From positions 1 to 45,551 of the forward strand of contig JBBRMQ010000003.1 of assembly GCA_038230775.1 (NCBI GenBank): a stretch of 45,551 nucleotides of DNA, written 5' to 3'. Numbering within the stretch: the stretch's first letter is position 1; each line of letters begins with the position of its first letter. The DNA is from JBBRMQ01 sp038230775. GTDB lineage: Bacteria; Acidobacteriota; Thermoanaerobaculia; Gp7-AA8. Both the position numbers and the translations under genes were made by a program. This document shows, one piece after another, positions 37,425 through 43,617 of this stretch. Under the pieces are notes generated by a model. It did not search any database and was not told the origin of the DNA. It saw only the letters and a list, made by a program, of their open reading frames with translations.

Positions 37425-37470
37425 AACCGAGCACGCGGACTGTCCAGTTTCCCAGCCCGCGCAGCTTCCC
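37415..37470. repeat. Inverted repeat at the end of the 84-residue gene
   Basis: GGGAAGCTG (37415-37423) and CAGCTTCCC (37462-37470) are perfectly complementary across a 38-base loop that also holds CAGTTTCCCAG. It lies between two convergent genes (stops at 37424 and 37475) and overlaps the first stop, so it could serve both as a terminator. Confidence 0.55.
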
Positions 37471-37474
37471 ACCT

Positions 37475-37831
37475 TCAGTAGTCGTCGTGGGCGACGGATT
37501 CGATCATCGTCTCCAGCCGCTGTGCCGACTGATGATCCATGACCACGATCTGCAGACCGCTGCGGTAGACCGGCTTTCTCGTGTGTGTCTGCGTCTGCTC
37601 CACTCGGTTCGCGACGGTGCGAATGACCTCGCAGTCGACGCGGATCAGACCCCAGTCGGAGGCGAGGTCGATGCGGCAGATGCTGCCGGGAGGTGGCAGC
37701 GCCCCTTCGTGCGCGACGCCGATGCCTGCGACCGACCCGTCCATCACGTACACCCGTGAGGCACCCACCGATCCGCGAATCGGGGTTCGCAACTGAATCC
37801 GCCTGTGCCGGCGTCGTTCTGCGCTCGTCAT
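37475..37831 (-). CDS. Single PilZ-domain protein
   Basis: A 118-residue PilZ protein. The start MTSAERRRHRRIQLRTPIRG contains the RxxxR c-di-GMP element and DGSVAGIGV the (D/N)xSxxG element; GSICRIDL and LIRVDCEVIRT form the remaining strands. The start is the ATG at 37831; the longer frame to 38104 merely runs through the GGTCGG heptamer array and is not real. It is the third PilZ protein in the window, unlike the two tandem ones. Convergent with the 84-residue gene. Confidence 0.85.
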   Translation of the reverse strand: MTSAERRRHRRIQLRTPIRGSVGASRVYVMDGSVAGIGVAHEGALPPPGSICRIDLASDWGLIRVDCEVIRTVANRVEQTQTHTRKPVYRSGLQIVVMDHQSAQRLETMIESVAHDDY

Positions 37832-37883
37832 GACAAACAAGTTGGATCTGGAAACTGTGACGGGCTGTGATGGGGGGCACCGG

Positions 37884-37951
37884 AGGTTGAAGGTCGGAGG
37901 TCGGTTGTCGGTTTTTCCGACCTGCGACCTGCGACTCGCGACATGCGACAG
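37884..37951. repeat. AGGTCGG heptamer array, inverted pair
   Basis: Forward units AGGTTGA, AGGTCGG, AGGTCGG, TTGTCGG (37884-37911), a 5-base T loop, then reverse units CCGACCT, GCGACCT, GCGACTC, GCGACAT, GCGACAG (37917-37951). The halves fold together. It lies between the PilZ start and the leader of rhlE, where both promoters are expected. The remaining bases of the 262-base gap include the structured leader described next. Confidence 0.82.
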
Positions 37952-37986
37952 AGCTAAAGCGCGGAGACAAAAGGAAATATGACGCT

Positions 37987-38042
37987 GCCGCGACCGGTTA
38001 CCGGAGCCAACTAGCCTAGCTGTCGCGGCGTTTCTTCGCGAC
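37987..38042 (+). promoter_or_regulatory. Structured leader upstream of rhlE with two exclusive stems
   Basis: GCCGCGAC (37987-37994) can pair with GTCGCGGC (38022-38029), enclosing a CCGG-TTA-CCGG hairpin. The same 3' strand GTCGCG (38022-38027) can instead pair with CGCGAC (38037-38042). The two stems cannot coexist. The ribosome site GAAGGGGA at 38081-38088 lies 39 bases further on, so a switch would act on nearby RNA structure. This is an RNA candidate by eye, without a known family. Confidence 0.45.
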
Positions 38043-38093
38043 GGGATTCTCCTGAGACAGTCCGGCAGCAAACTGAACTTGAAGGGGATTTCC

Positions 38094-39374
38094 ATGTTTT
38101 CCACACTAGGGCTCAGCCCTGAGACTCTGCATTCCGTGCATCGCGCGGGCTATCAAAAGCCGACGCCGATCCAGTCTGCAGCCATTCCAACCATTCTCGA
38201 CGGCCACGATCTGATCGGGATCGCGCAGACCGGCACCGGCAAGACCGCAGCGTTCGTCCTGCCGCTCATCGAGCGCCTGACGAAGATGCCGCGCAACGGC
38301 AAAGCGCCGCGCGCCCTCATCCTTGCTCCAACGCGCGAGCTCGCCGCGCAGATTGACGAGGCGTTCATCACGCTCGCCCGCCAGCATCATCTGACCCGCA
38401 TCGCCATCTTCGGCGGCGTGAGCGAGCAGCCGCAGATCGCGGCGCTGCGCCGCGGCGTCGACGTCATCATCGCCACTCCCGGACGCCTCATCGATCTGAT
38501 GGCGCGCCACGCCGACCTTCGCAGCATCAAGTACGCCGTCCTCGACGAAGCCGACCGCATGCTCGACATGGGCTTCCTGCCGCAGATTCGCCGCATCGTC
38601 GACGCGCTGCCGAAAGACCGCCAGACGCTGCTCTTCTCCGCCACGCTGTCGAAGGAGATCGAGTCGATCACCAAGCAGTTCCTCCGTTCGCCGAAGCTGG
38701 TCGAGATCGGACATCGCACCCCGACCAGCACGGTCGAGCACGCGCTGTATCCCGTCGCGAAGGCGAAGAAGCTCGATCTGCTCCTGCAGCTCCTGCGCGA
38801 CTCCAAGCTGGAGTCGGTGCTGGTGTTCTCGCGCACGAAGCACGGCGCAGACAAGATTGCTCGCAAGCTGATGTCGGCCGGAATCACGACGGCGACGCTG
38901 CACTCGAACCGTTCGCAGAATCAGCGCACCGCGGCGCTGGCTGCGTTCAAACAGAGCCGCGTCCGCGTGCTCGTCGCGACGGACATCGCCGCGCGCGGGA
39001 TCGACGTGGCCGACATCTCGCACGTCATCAACTTCGACTTCCCGCCGCAGCCCGACGACTACGTGCATCGCATCGGCCGCACCGGACGCGCATCGGCGAC
39101 CGGCGACGCGATCAGCTTCGTGACGCCGGACGATGAAGATTCGGTGCGGGCACTCGAGCGCCTCATGAAGCGCAAGATCGAGCGCCGCACGGTTCCCGGC
39201 TTCGACTACAGGGAATCGACGATCGTCAGTGTGAGGACCGGCTTCAGCCGGTCGCCGCGGCCGTCTGAAGCCGGCCCGCACACTCGGACAATGCCTCGTC
39301 CCGGAACGCCGGCGTCGCGTCGCCCTTCACCCAAGCCTACCGACTCGCGCAAATCTGCGCGATGGTCGCGATAA
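38094..39374 (+). CDS. rhlE: RhlE-type DEAD-box RNA helicase
   Basis: A 426-residue ATP-dependent RNA helicase. It starts MFSTLGLSPETLHSVHRAGY (the F and Q motifs follow in PTPIQ), then AQTGTGKT (motif I), PTRELAAQ (Ia), TPGRLI, DEAD (VLDEADRMLDMGF), SATL (III), VFSRTKHGADK (IV), ATDIAARGID (V) and HRIGRTGR (VI). Start ATG 38094 with GAAGGGGA six bases upstream. The tail after about residue 378 is partly a translated GTGTGAGG palindrome (RTGFSRSPRPSEAGPHTRT) and then basic. Its 3' end overlaps the convergent desulfurase-like gene by 38 bases. RhlE acts in ribosome assembly and RNA turnover, often at low temperature. Confidence 0.96.
   Translation: MFSTLGLSPETLHSVHRAGYQKPTPIQSAAIPTILDGHDLIGIAQTGTGKTAAFVLPLIERLTKMPRNGKAPRALILAPTRELAAQIDEAFITLARQHHLTRIAIFGGVSEQPQIAALRRGVDVIIATPGRLIDLMARHADLRSIKYAVLDEADRMLDMGFLPQIRRIVDALPKDRQTLLFSATLSKEIESITKQFLRSPKLVEIGHRTPTSTVEHALYPVAKAKKLDLLLQLLRDSKLESVLVFSRTKHGADKIARKLMSAGITTATLHSNRSQNQRTAALAAFKQSRVRVLVATDIAARGIDVADISHVINFDFPPQPDDYVHRIGRTGRASATGDAISFVTPDDEDSVRALERLMKRKIERRTVPGFDYRESTIVSVRTGFSRSPRPSEAGPHTRTMPRPGTPASRRPSPKPTDSRKSARWSR
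39229..39283. repeat. REP-like palindrome inside rhlE
   Basis: GTGTGAGGACCGGCTTCAGC to GAAGCCGGCCCGCACAC with a GCCGCGGC centre. Same family as 6753 and 10707. It is translated in the basic C-terminal tail of RhlE, where an insertion is least harmful. Confidence 0.78.
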
Positions 39375-40530
39375 GCCGCTCGACTTCGTCCGCCGTCGTG
39401 TAGCAGGCGCAACCCGCGCGAACAAGCGCTTCGACGCCGAGCTCGCGGATTACCGTCGCGGCGTAGAAGTCGCCGTGGCTGACGAAGATCGCTCTTTCGG
39501 CGAGGCGTTTCGCCACCTCTTCCGCGGTCATGCCGTCGACGGTGAACCCCACCGTCGGCGTGCACGGCTCCGATCCGTAGACGTGGACGCCCTTGATCGC
39601 TTTCAAACCCTCACGCAAGATCCTGAGCGAAGCGAAGGATCCCCCTCCCTCATGCGCGGAGGATCCTTCGCCGCTTTGCGACTCAGGATTCAGGGATCTC
39701 ATGAAATCGACGGCGGCTTTCACGCCCGCGATGCCTTCGTGATTCTGCGTTCCGGTCTCCACGCGTTCCGGCCCTTCGTCCGGCGCGGGGTCCAGCTTCG
39801 GAAAAGGGAGCGACTCCATCAGTTCGCCGCGGACGTACAGAAGGCCGATGTGCGGCCCGTAGAATTTGTACGCCGACACGGCGAGAAAATCGCAGCCGAT
39901 TCCCCTCACGTCGATCTTGGCATGCGGCACGAGGTGCACGGCGTCGACGAAGAACAGCGCGCCGGCCCCTCGCGCGATGTCGCGCATGCGCGGAAGATCG
40001 TTGATGGTGCCGATCGCGTTTGATGCACCGCCGATGGCAATCAGCTTCGTGCGCTTCGAGACGAGCTGCGCCAGATGGTCGTAGTCGACACGCCCCGAGT
40101 CGTGGAACATGCGCGCGGATTTCACGACGATGCCGCGATCCCGTTCCAGCGCGCGCCACGGCGCGACGTTCGCGTGATGATCGAGGTCGGTCACGATCAC
40201 CTCGTCGCCTGCCTGCCACGTCCGGCCTAACGTCCGCGCCAGGTGAAACGTCAGCGTGGTCATGTTCGCGCCGAAGGCCACCTCGTTCACACTTGCGCCG
40301 AGGAAATCCGCGGCCGCCGCTCGCGAATCAGTGATGATCGCGTCCGTCTCCGCACTCGTCGGATAGGCCCAGTGCGTGTTCGCGTTGTGGTGAAAAAGAT
40401 AGTCGCTCATCGCCTCTGCGACGGAGGTCGGGACCTGCGTCCCGCCCGGCGCATCGAAATACGCGACCGGCAAGCCGTTGTGCACGCGCTGCAGAGCGGG
40501 AAAGTGCGAACGAATCTCTTCGACGTTCAT
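39337..40530 (-). CDS. Class V aminotransferase/cysteine-desulfurase-like protein
   Basis: A 397-residue PLP enzyme of the fold-type I, class V group. It starts with EEIRSHFPAL and AYFDAPGGTQVP, has DLDHHANVAPW (114-124), FVDAVHLVPH (194-203) and SAYKFYGPHIG with the PLP Lys222. The late VRAGCACYTT is where desulfurases have their substrate-contact arginine. It resembles the desulfurase-like family of about 400 residues (TIGR01976 type) more than IscS/SufS, so the substrate is open. Residues about 281-307 are encoded by a GATCCTGAGCGAAGCG palindrome (39619-39690) inserted in frame. Start ATG 40530, divergent from and two bases from the first patatin ATG. Confidence 0.9.
   Translation of the reverse strand: MNVEEIRSHFPALQRVHNGLPVAYFDAPGGTQVPTSVAEAMSDYLFHHNANTHWAYPTSAETDAIITDSRAAAADFLGASVNEVAFGANMTTLTFHLARTLGRTWQAGDEVIVTDLDHHANVAPWRALERDRGIVVKSARMFHDSGRVDYDHLAQLVSKRTKLIAIGGASNAIGTINDLPRMRDIARGAGALFFVDAVHLVPHAKIDVRGIGCDFLAVSAYKFYGPHIGLLYVRGELMESLPFPKLDPAPDEGPERVETGTQNHEGIAGVKAAVDFMRSLNPESQSGEGSSAHEGGGSFASLRILREGLKAIKGVHVYGSEPCTPTVGFTVDGMTAEEVAKRLAERAIFVSHGDFYAATVIRELGVEALVRAGCACYTTADEVERLIATIAQICASR
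39619..39690. repeat. REP-like palindrome inside the desulfurase-like gene
   Basis: GATCCTGAGCGAAGCGAAGG plus ATCC, and at the other side GGATCCTTCGCCGCTTTGCG plus ACTCAGGATT, give a 20-plus-base hairpin. The TCCTGAGCGAAGCGAAGGA word is a dispersed repeat seen in many bacterial genomes. Here it adds about 24 residues (ESQSGEGSSAHEGGGSF and so on) between two conserved helices. Confidence 0.78.
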
Positions 40531-40532
40531 CG

Positions 40533-41405
40533 ATGCACATCCTAAGGGAGGACGTCGTCTTTGCATTTTCTGCATATCTGAAGATCAGCAATGATCATGG
40601 GGCGTTGCTGATCGATCGGCTCCGCTCCGCCAGGTCCGTCGGCCTGCTCTTCTCCGGCGGCTCCTCGCGCTGCGTGTTCCAGGTCGGTGTCATGGAAACG
40701 ATCACCGAGCTCGGCATCGAACCCTCCGCATGCCTCGGCGTTTCGGCCGGGGCTTGGAACGCCGCCACGGTGGCGGCCGGAAATACCGCGCGCCTGCGGC
40801 AGTACTGGCGGTTCTTCTCCCGCGTGCCGTACGTCGATCTAAAGAACCTCGTGCGCGGCGAGCACTCCCCTTTCATCTGGTCGAAGCTGCATGACCGTGC
40901 GTTTCGGCGCTACATCGGCGCCGGGTGGATCCGCTCAGGCCTGCCGCTCTACGTCGCGTTGACGCGCTTGCGGGACCGGCAACCGGTGATCTTCGGCGTC
41001 CGCGCAGCCGAGGATCCTTTTCAGGTCCTTCTCGCGAGCAACTACCTGCCGCCGTTCTACAAGCATCCTCTAATGATTGCCGCCGAACGGTATGGCGACG
41101 GCGGAATGTCAAATAACATCCCATTCCAAACGCTCTTCGAGCGCGGCTGTGATGTCGTCATCGCCATGGCAGCCAAGGGCGAGAGCGAAGGCGGCCTGCA
41201 TCGCACCTTCGCCGACTGCAATCACGTGATCCCCCCCGAGTACGTGGTCGCCGGCCTCGGGCGCCTCCGCGCGCGCGAAGTCCTGCTCGGTGCACGACAT
41301 CCGGAAACCGATGTCGTGCTCGGGGAAAAGCTCCGACGCAGTACGTCTCCTGGATCTTCAAGAAGCGAACGAAAGCTTCCTGAAGCGTGTTGTAAGAATC
41401 GATGA
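40533..41405 (+). CDS. Patatin-like phospholipase
   Basis: A 290-residue lipid acyl hydrolase. The oxyanion loop is FSGGSSRCVFQVG (40-52), the nucleophile Ser71 in GVSAGAW, and the catalytic Asp189 in YGDGGMSNN, giving the Ser-Asp dyad of patatins. No signal peptide is evident. The ATG at 40533 is two bases from the divergent start of the desulfurase-like gene; a TTG at 40605 (codon 25) would leave the domain intact and gives room for a promoter, so the start is uncertain. Its stop overlaps the ATG of the sigma gene as ATGA, so it is the first gene of the alkylation-sensor operon, or at least co-translated with it. Confidence 0.88.
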   Translation: MHILREDVVFAFSAYLKISNDHGALLIDRLRSARSVGLLFSGGSSRCVFQVGVMETITELGIEPSACLGVSAGAWNAATVAAGNTARLRQYWRFFSRVPYVDLKNLVRGEHSPFIWSKLHDRAFRRYIGAGWIRSGLPLYVALTRLRDRQPVIFGVRAAEDPFQVLLASNYLPPFYKHPLMIAAERYGDGGMSNNIPFQTLFERGCDVVIAMAAKGESEGGLHRTFADCNHVIPPEYVVAGLGRLRAREVLLGARHPETDVVLGEKLRRSTSPGSSRSERKLPEACCKNR

Positions 41406-42019
41406 AGAACTCCTGGACCGGCGGCGAAGCAGCGTGCGCAGTCGAACCCCTGGAAGAGAACCTCGCGGTCGCGGTCCATCGCAGCGATCCAGGCGCCTTC
41501 GAGCGGATGATCGATCGCTTCGAATCGTCGCTGTACAACTACGCGCAGGGCATCCTGCAGAATCCGATGGACGCGCAGGAAGTCGTGCAGGACGCGATGA
41601 TGCGCGCCCATCGCGCGCTCACGCGCCAGTACGACCAGGCGCGCTGCGCGGCGCTCGCGTTGCGGCCGTGGCTTTTTCGCACGGTGCGCAACCTCTGCCT
41701 CAACAAGCGCCGCTCCAAGCGCAGCAAGCTCGAACGGCCGCTGGAGGACTTCGACGACGGCCGGCTCGGCCCGTTCGTGCAGCTCGAAGGATCGGATCTC
41801 GAGCGCAAGCAGGAAGTCGAGCTGCTCAAGCGCGCCGTGGCTCTGCTTCCAGTCGAGGCGCGCGAGCTGATCGTTCTGCGGTTCATGGAGGAGATGTCCT
41901 ACGGCGACATCGCCAGGACGGTGGGGGGGTCCGAAGCGTCGCTGCGCGGAAAGGTGTTCCGGTCGCTGAAGCTGCTGCGCGACGCATTGGAAAAAAAGGG
42001 GATTTCATATGCGGTGTAG
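41402..42019 (+). CDS. ECF-type RNA polymerase sigma factor
   Basis: A 205-residue sigma-70 family factor with only regions 2 and 4. Region 2 is about 30-105 (MDAQEVVQDAMMRAHRAL, then WLFRTVRNLCLNKRR), region 4 about 140-195 (LLPVEARELIVLRFMEEMSY, then GDIARTVGGSEASLRGKV as recognition helix). Its target promoter cannot be predicted from sequence. Its last 11 bases overlap the start of the next gene in another frame. A run of seven A followed by GGGG (41991-42001) near its end is also the ribosome site of the next gene. The overlaps on both sides, and an anti-sigma zinc finger in the next product, make this a sigma/anti-sigma pair. Confidence 0.95.
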   Translation: MKNSWTGGEAACAVEPLEENLAVAVHRSDPGAFERMIDRFESSLYNYAQGILQNPMDAQEVVQDAMMRAHRALTRQYDQARCAALALRPWLFRTVRNLCLNKRRSKRSKLERPLEDFDDGRLGPFVQLEGSDLERKQEVELLKRAVALLPVEARELIVLRFMEEMSYGDIARTVGGSEASLRGKVFRSLKLLRDALEKKGISYAV

Positions 42020-42854
42020 ATCAGCATTGACGCGCATCGACGCGTTGCGTACCGGAGAGCTCGGCCTGCCCGAGAAGACCGAAGTGAGCGATCACCTGAA
42101 GACGTGCCGGAGCTGCGACGACTCCGTGGCCGACGTCGAACATCTCGCCAACGCGGTGAAGGCTCTCATCTCGCAGGCGCCGCGGCGGCTTCACGATTCG
42201 TACGACAAGGTTGAAGACGTGTGGGTCGCGTTTTCCGAACGTGCAATCCGCATGATCACCGCCCGCACGCTGGACGATCTGCGCGACGCCTATCAGAAGC
42301 GCTACGGACGGACCCTGCAGCAGGGATCGATCCCGGAGAAACTGCGCAAGCAGGTGGTGGCCGCCTTACACGGTCAAGATATTGACCAGCCGCGCATCGA
42401 CGTCGACCCCTCCTCGCTCGAAGAGAAAGTCATGCAGAAGCTGATGGAGATTCCGCGCGGCGAAGTGCGGACGTACTCGTGGCTCGCAGAGCAGGTGGGG
42501 AATCCGAAGGCGGTCCGCGCGGTGGCCAGCTGCGTCGCCCGCAACGTGGTGCCTTTCGTCGTGCCGTGTCACCGCGTGGTGCCGGTCAGCGGCGGAGTCG
42601 GCAAGTACGCGTACGGCGGCGCGATGAAGCGCGAGCTTCTGAAGCGAGAAGGCGTCGACGTCGACGCGCTCGACGCGCTGGCCCGCGACCACGTCCGCTT
42701 CATCGGCTCCAAGACCACGAAGATTTTCTGCTTTCCGACCTGTCGCGACGCGCGCCGCATCCGGGAGGACAATCGCATCCCTTTTCGGGACGCGGACGAA
42801 GCGCGCGAAGAGGGGTTTCGTCCATGCAAGCGTTGTCAGCCGATCGCGGCCTAA
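42009..42854 (+). CDS. Anti-sigma zinc finger fused to alkyltransferase and Ada methyl-acceptor domain
   Basis: A 281-residue protein of three modules. (1) Residues 1-40: the ZAS-type zinc finger of anti-sigma factors, Cys3 and H29-x3-C33-x2-C36. (2) About 68-216: a complete O6-alkylguanine-DNA alkyltransferase, with the RNase-H-like N domain (VWVAFSERAI) and catalytic domain IPRGEVRTYSWLAEQVG, active site PCHR (Cys187), and GVGKYAYGGAMKRELLKREG. (3) About 225-281: the Ada N-terminal zinc domain, FCFPTC...FRPCKRC, with Cys241, Cys245, Cys273 and Cys276 at the spacing of E. coli Ada Cys38, 42, 69 and 72; Cys241 would accept a methyl from phosphotriesters. No AraC-type helix-turn-helix is present. 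The gene overlaps the sigma factor upstream and the phosphatase downstream. Confidence 0.93.
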   Translation: MRCRSALTRIDALRTGELGLPEKTEVSDHLKTCRSCDDSVADVEHLANAVKALISQAPRRLHDSYDKVEDVWVAFSERAIRMITARTLDDLRDAYQKRYGRTLQQGSIPEKLRKQVVAALHGQDIDQPRIDVDPSSLEEKVMQKLMEIPRGEVRTYSWLAEQVGNPKAVRAVASCVARNVVPFVVPCHRVVPVSGGVGKYAYGGAMKRELLKREGVDVDALDALARDHVRFIGSKTTKIFCFPTCRDARRIREDNRIPFRDADEAREEGFRPCKRCQPIAA

Positions 42855-43540
42855 CCGGCCAGCTCGTCCTCTTTCGTCCTCCGGTCAGCCCGGCCGACGT
42901 CGATGTCCATGCGGTGTCGATTCCGGCGCGGAACTTCACGGGTGATTTCTATTACACCCACCGCCACGGCCCGCGCCTCTGGTTCGCCCTCGGCGACGTG
43001 GCCGGCAAAGGCATCAACGCGGCGGTGGTGATGGCGATGATTCAGGAGGAGCTCGAGTACCGGATCGGGTCCTGCGCGGCCGCCGTGTGCGATCCGTCGA
43101 CCACGATGCGCCGGCTGCACGAGTTCCTGCGGCCGGTTCTGCCGGCCAACAAGTTCGCAACGGCGGTCATCGGTCATCTGCACGACGACGGGACGCTCAC
43201 GATCGCGAACGGGGGGCACTGTCCGCCGCTGCTCGTCCGCCGCGACGGATCGATCGAGGAGATCGGGTCGAGCGGCCCGGTCGCCGGGATTCTGCCTGTC
43301 GCGAAATGGCATTCTGTGACGAGGCGCCTGGCGCGCGGCGAATCGCTGGTGCTCTACAGCGACGGCCTGGCCGAAGCGCGCAACGCGAACGACGAAGAGT
43401 TCGGGACGGACGGCATTCGAGACGCGATCGCCGGCCGTACTGCGAACGAGATCGGCGAAACGATCCTCGAAGCCGCGAAGCGCCACACGGCGAGCCCCAC
43501 ATTCGCCGATGACCTGACCCTCGTCGTCCTGCAACGCTAG
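42824..43540 (+). CDS. SpoIIE/RsbU-type PP2C protein phosphatase
   Basis: A 238-residue phosphatase with only the PPM catalytic domain, no sensor. The metal-binding acids are Asp41 (NFTGDFYYT), Asp58 in LGDVAGKGINAA, Asp180 in LYSDGLAEA and Asp229/230 in FADDLTLVVL. Start ATG 42824, in another frame, lies 31 bases inside the end of the alkyltransferase-anti-sigma gene and has GAAGAGGGG ten bases upstream. RsbU/SpoIIE phosphatases usually act on anti-anti-sigma or similar phosphoproteins; here the partner could be the sigma factor, its regulator or the kinase encoded next. That is inference. Confidence 0.93.
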   Translation: MQALSADRGLTGQLVLFRPPVSPADVDVHAVSIPARNFTGDFYYTHRHGPRLWFALGDVAGKGINAAVVMAMIQEELEYRIGSCAAAVCDPSTTMRRLHEFLRPVLPANKFATAVIGHLHDDGTLTIANGGHCPPLLVRRDGSIEEIGSSGPVAGILPVAKWHSVTRRLARGESLVLYSDGLAEARNANDEEFGTDGIRDAIAGRTANEIGETILEAAKRHTASPTFADDLTLVVLQR

Positions 43541-43562
43541 CCTCGGTGTGGTCCACGCGGTA

Positions 43563-43592
43563 TGTGGGGACGGGCTTGTACCCGTCCTAACA
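43563..43592. repeat. Degenerate GTGTGGGG-family hairpin
   Basis: TGTGGGGACGGGCTTGTACC then CGTCCTAACACG: GGACGGG/CCCGTCC stem around CTTGTA. It stands between the phosphatase stop (43540) and the kinase start (43618) and lacks a T-run. It may weakly separate the two genes. It is a decayed relative of 10707. Confidence 0.55.
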
Positions 43593-43617
43593 CGCGTATC
43601 ATCGCGCTACCGCCGCG

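Noticed and set aside
37140..37970. N-terminal extension of the kinase to 37970
   Set aside because: It is antisense to the 84-residue gene and is out-of-frame sequence across the PilZ gene; the kinase domain starts at 37139.
41988..42009. Programmed minus-1 ribosomal frameshift at A-AAA-AAG
   Set aside because: The minus-1 frame does not lead to the sensor frame, which is +1 to the sigma frame; only transcript slippage remains possible.
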